Positions 7,023 through 7,119 of a stretch of DNA of 7,119 nucleotides are shown piece after piece; the first letter of the stretch is position 1; each line of letters begins with the position of its first letter. The translations under genes and the position numbers were made by a program. Under the pieces are notes generated by a model, which was given only the letters and a program-made list of their open reading frames with translations, had not been told where the DNA came from and did not search any database. The DNA comes from an uncultured Erysipelotrichaceae bacterium (GTDB lineage Bacteria; Bacillota_I; Bacilli_A; Erysipelotrichales; Erysipelotrichaceae), in assembly GCA_944326175.1 (NCBI GenBank), contig CALVCY010000070.1, positions 1 through 7,119 of the forward strand. The letters are read 5' to 3'.

Positions 7023-7110
7023 GAACTAACTCGTGAAGGAATAAGGCTGGGTTCTCGAATGAGAGTAGGTACTTACCAAGAATTCCTTTGCCCCTGGGGT
7101 TAGTTTTTTT
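7023..7110 (+). ncRNA. Structured small RNA or leader RNA ending in an intrinsic terminator
   Basis: About 88 bases fold into a closed multi-branch structure. P1: AACTAAC (7024-7030) with GTTAGTT (7099-7105), 7 bp, the last bases shared with the U-tract at 7104-7110. P2: AAGGAAT (7036-7042) with ATTCCTT (7082-7088), 7 bp. P3: TCTC (7053-7056) with GAGA (7061-7064) around GAAT, extendable by two GU pairs. P4: GGT (7068-7070) with ACC (7075-7077). GGG at 7049-7051 could pair with CCC at 7092-7094 as a pseudoknot. Four nested perfect stems ending in seven T strongly suggest plus-strand RNA. I do not recognise an Rfam class; GTAGG followed by a short ACC hairpin only faintly recalls the glutamine riboswitch. 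It is either a free small RNA or the regulatory leader of a gene beyond the window. Confidence 0.55.
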
Positions 7111-7119
7111 ATTTATTAA

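Overview
The window looks like a chromosomal segment of a Bacillota (Firmicutes) bacterium of moderate GC. The grounds are strong AAGGAG-type ribosome binding sites, compact hairpin-plus-U-tract terminators, a Spx/ArsC-family protein, an RsgI-like anti-sigma factor, and housekeeping genes with leader-type regulation. TGA is used as a stop, so the code is standard. A clade such as Erysipelotrichia is plausible but is not shown by the sequence.

Layout on the minus strand, reading from high to low coordinates. (1) At the right edge, 7008-7110 on the plus strand, a compact multi-stem RNA ends in a U-tract; it is either a small RNA or the leader of a plus-strand gene outside the window. (2) A three-gene operon follows: a Spx/ArsC-family thioredoxin-fold protein (6975-6610), a Cof-type HAD phosphatase (6623-5793) and a VOC/glyoxalase-fold protein (5781-5395). 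It closes with a hairpin whose loop contains the last stop codon. (3) A second operon encodes a small secreted His/Cys-rich protein (5194-4877), an ECF sigma factor (4853-4362) and an RsgI-like membrane anti-sigma factor with a His-rich tail (4378-3656). (4) The convergent plus-strand gene 2838-3593 encodes a membrane-anchored extracytoplasmic protein with two FxLYD-like segments; it shares a bidirectional terminator with operon 2. (5) pyrG (CTP synthase, 2644-1046) lies behind a leader carrying an intrinsic terminator and competing hairpins. (6) A 312-base gap of dense alternative RNA pairings ends in a strong terminator. (7) guaA (GMP synthase, from 733 and cut by the left edge) has a long perfect dyad over its likely -10 box.

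How the genes work together: guaA and pyrG are the amidotransferases that make GMP and CTP, both here under what looks like individual transcriptional control. The sigma/anti-sigma pair is a transmembrane signalling module. Its linkage to a secreted His/Cys-rich protein, and the His-rich tails on both that protein and the anti-sigma factor, suggest a metal- or redox-linked envelope response. That last step is inference and is the most novel-looking part of the window.
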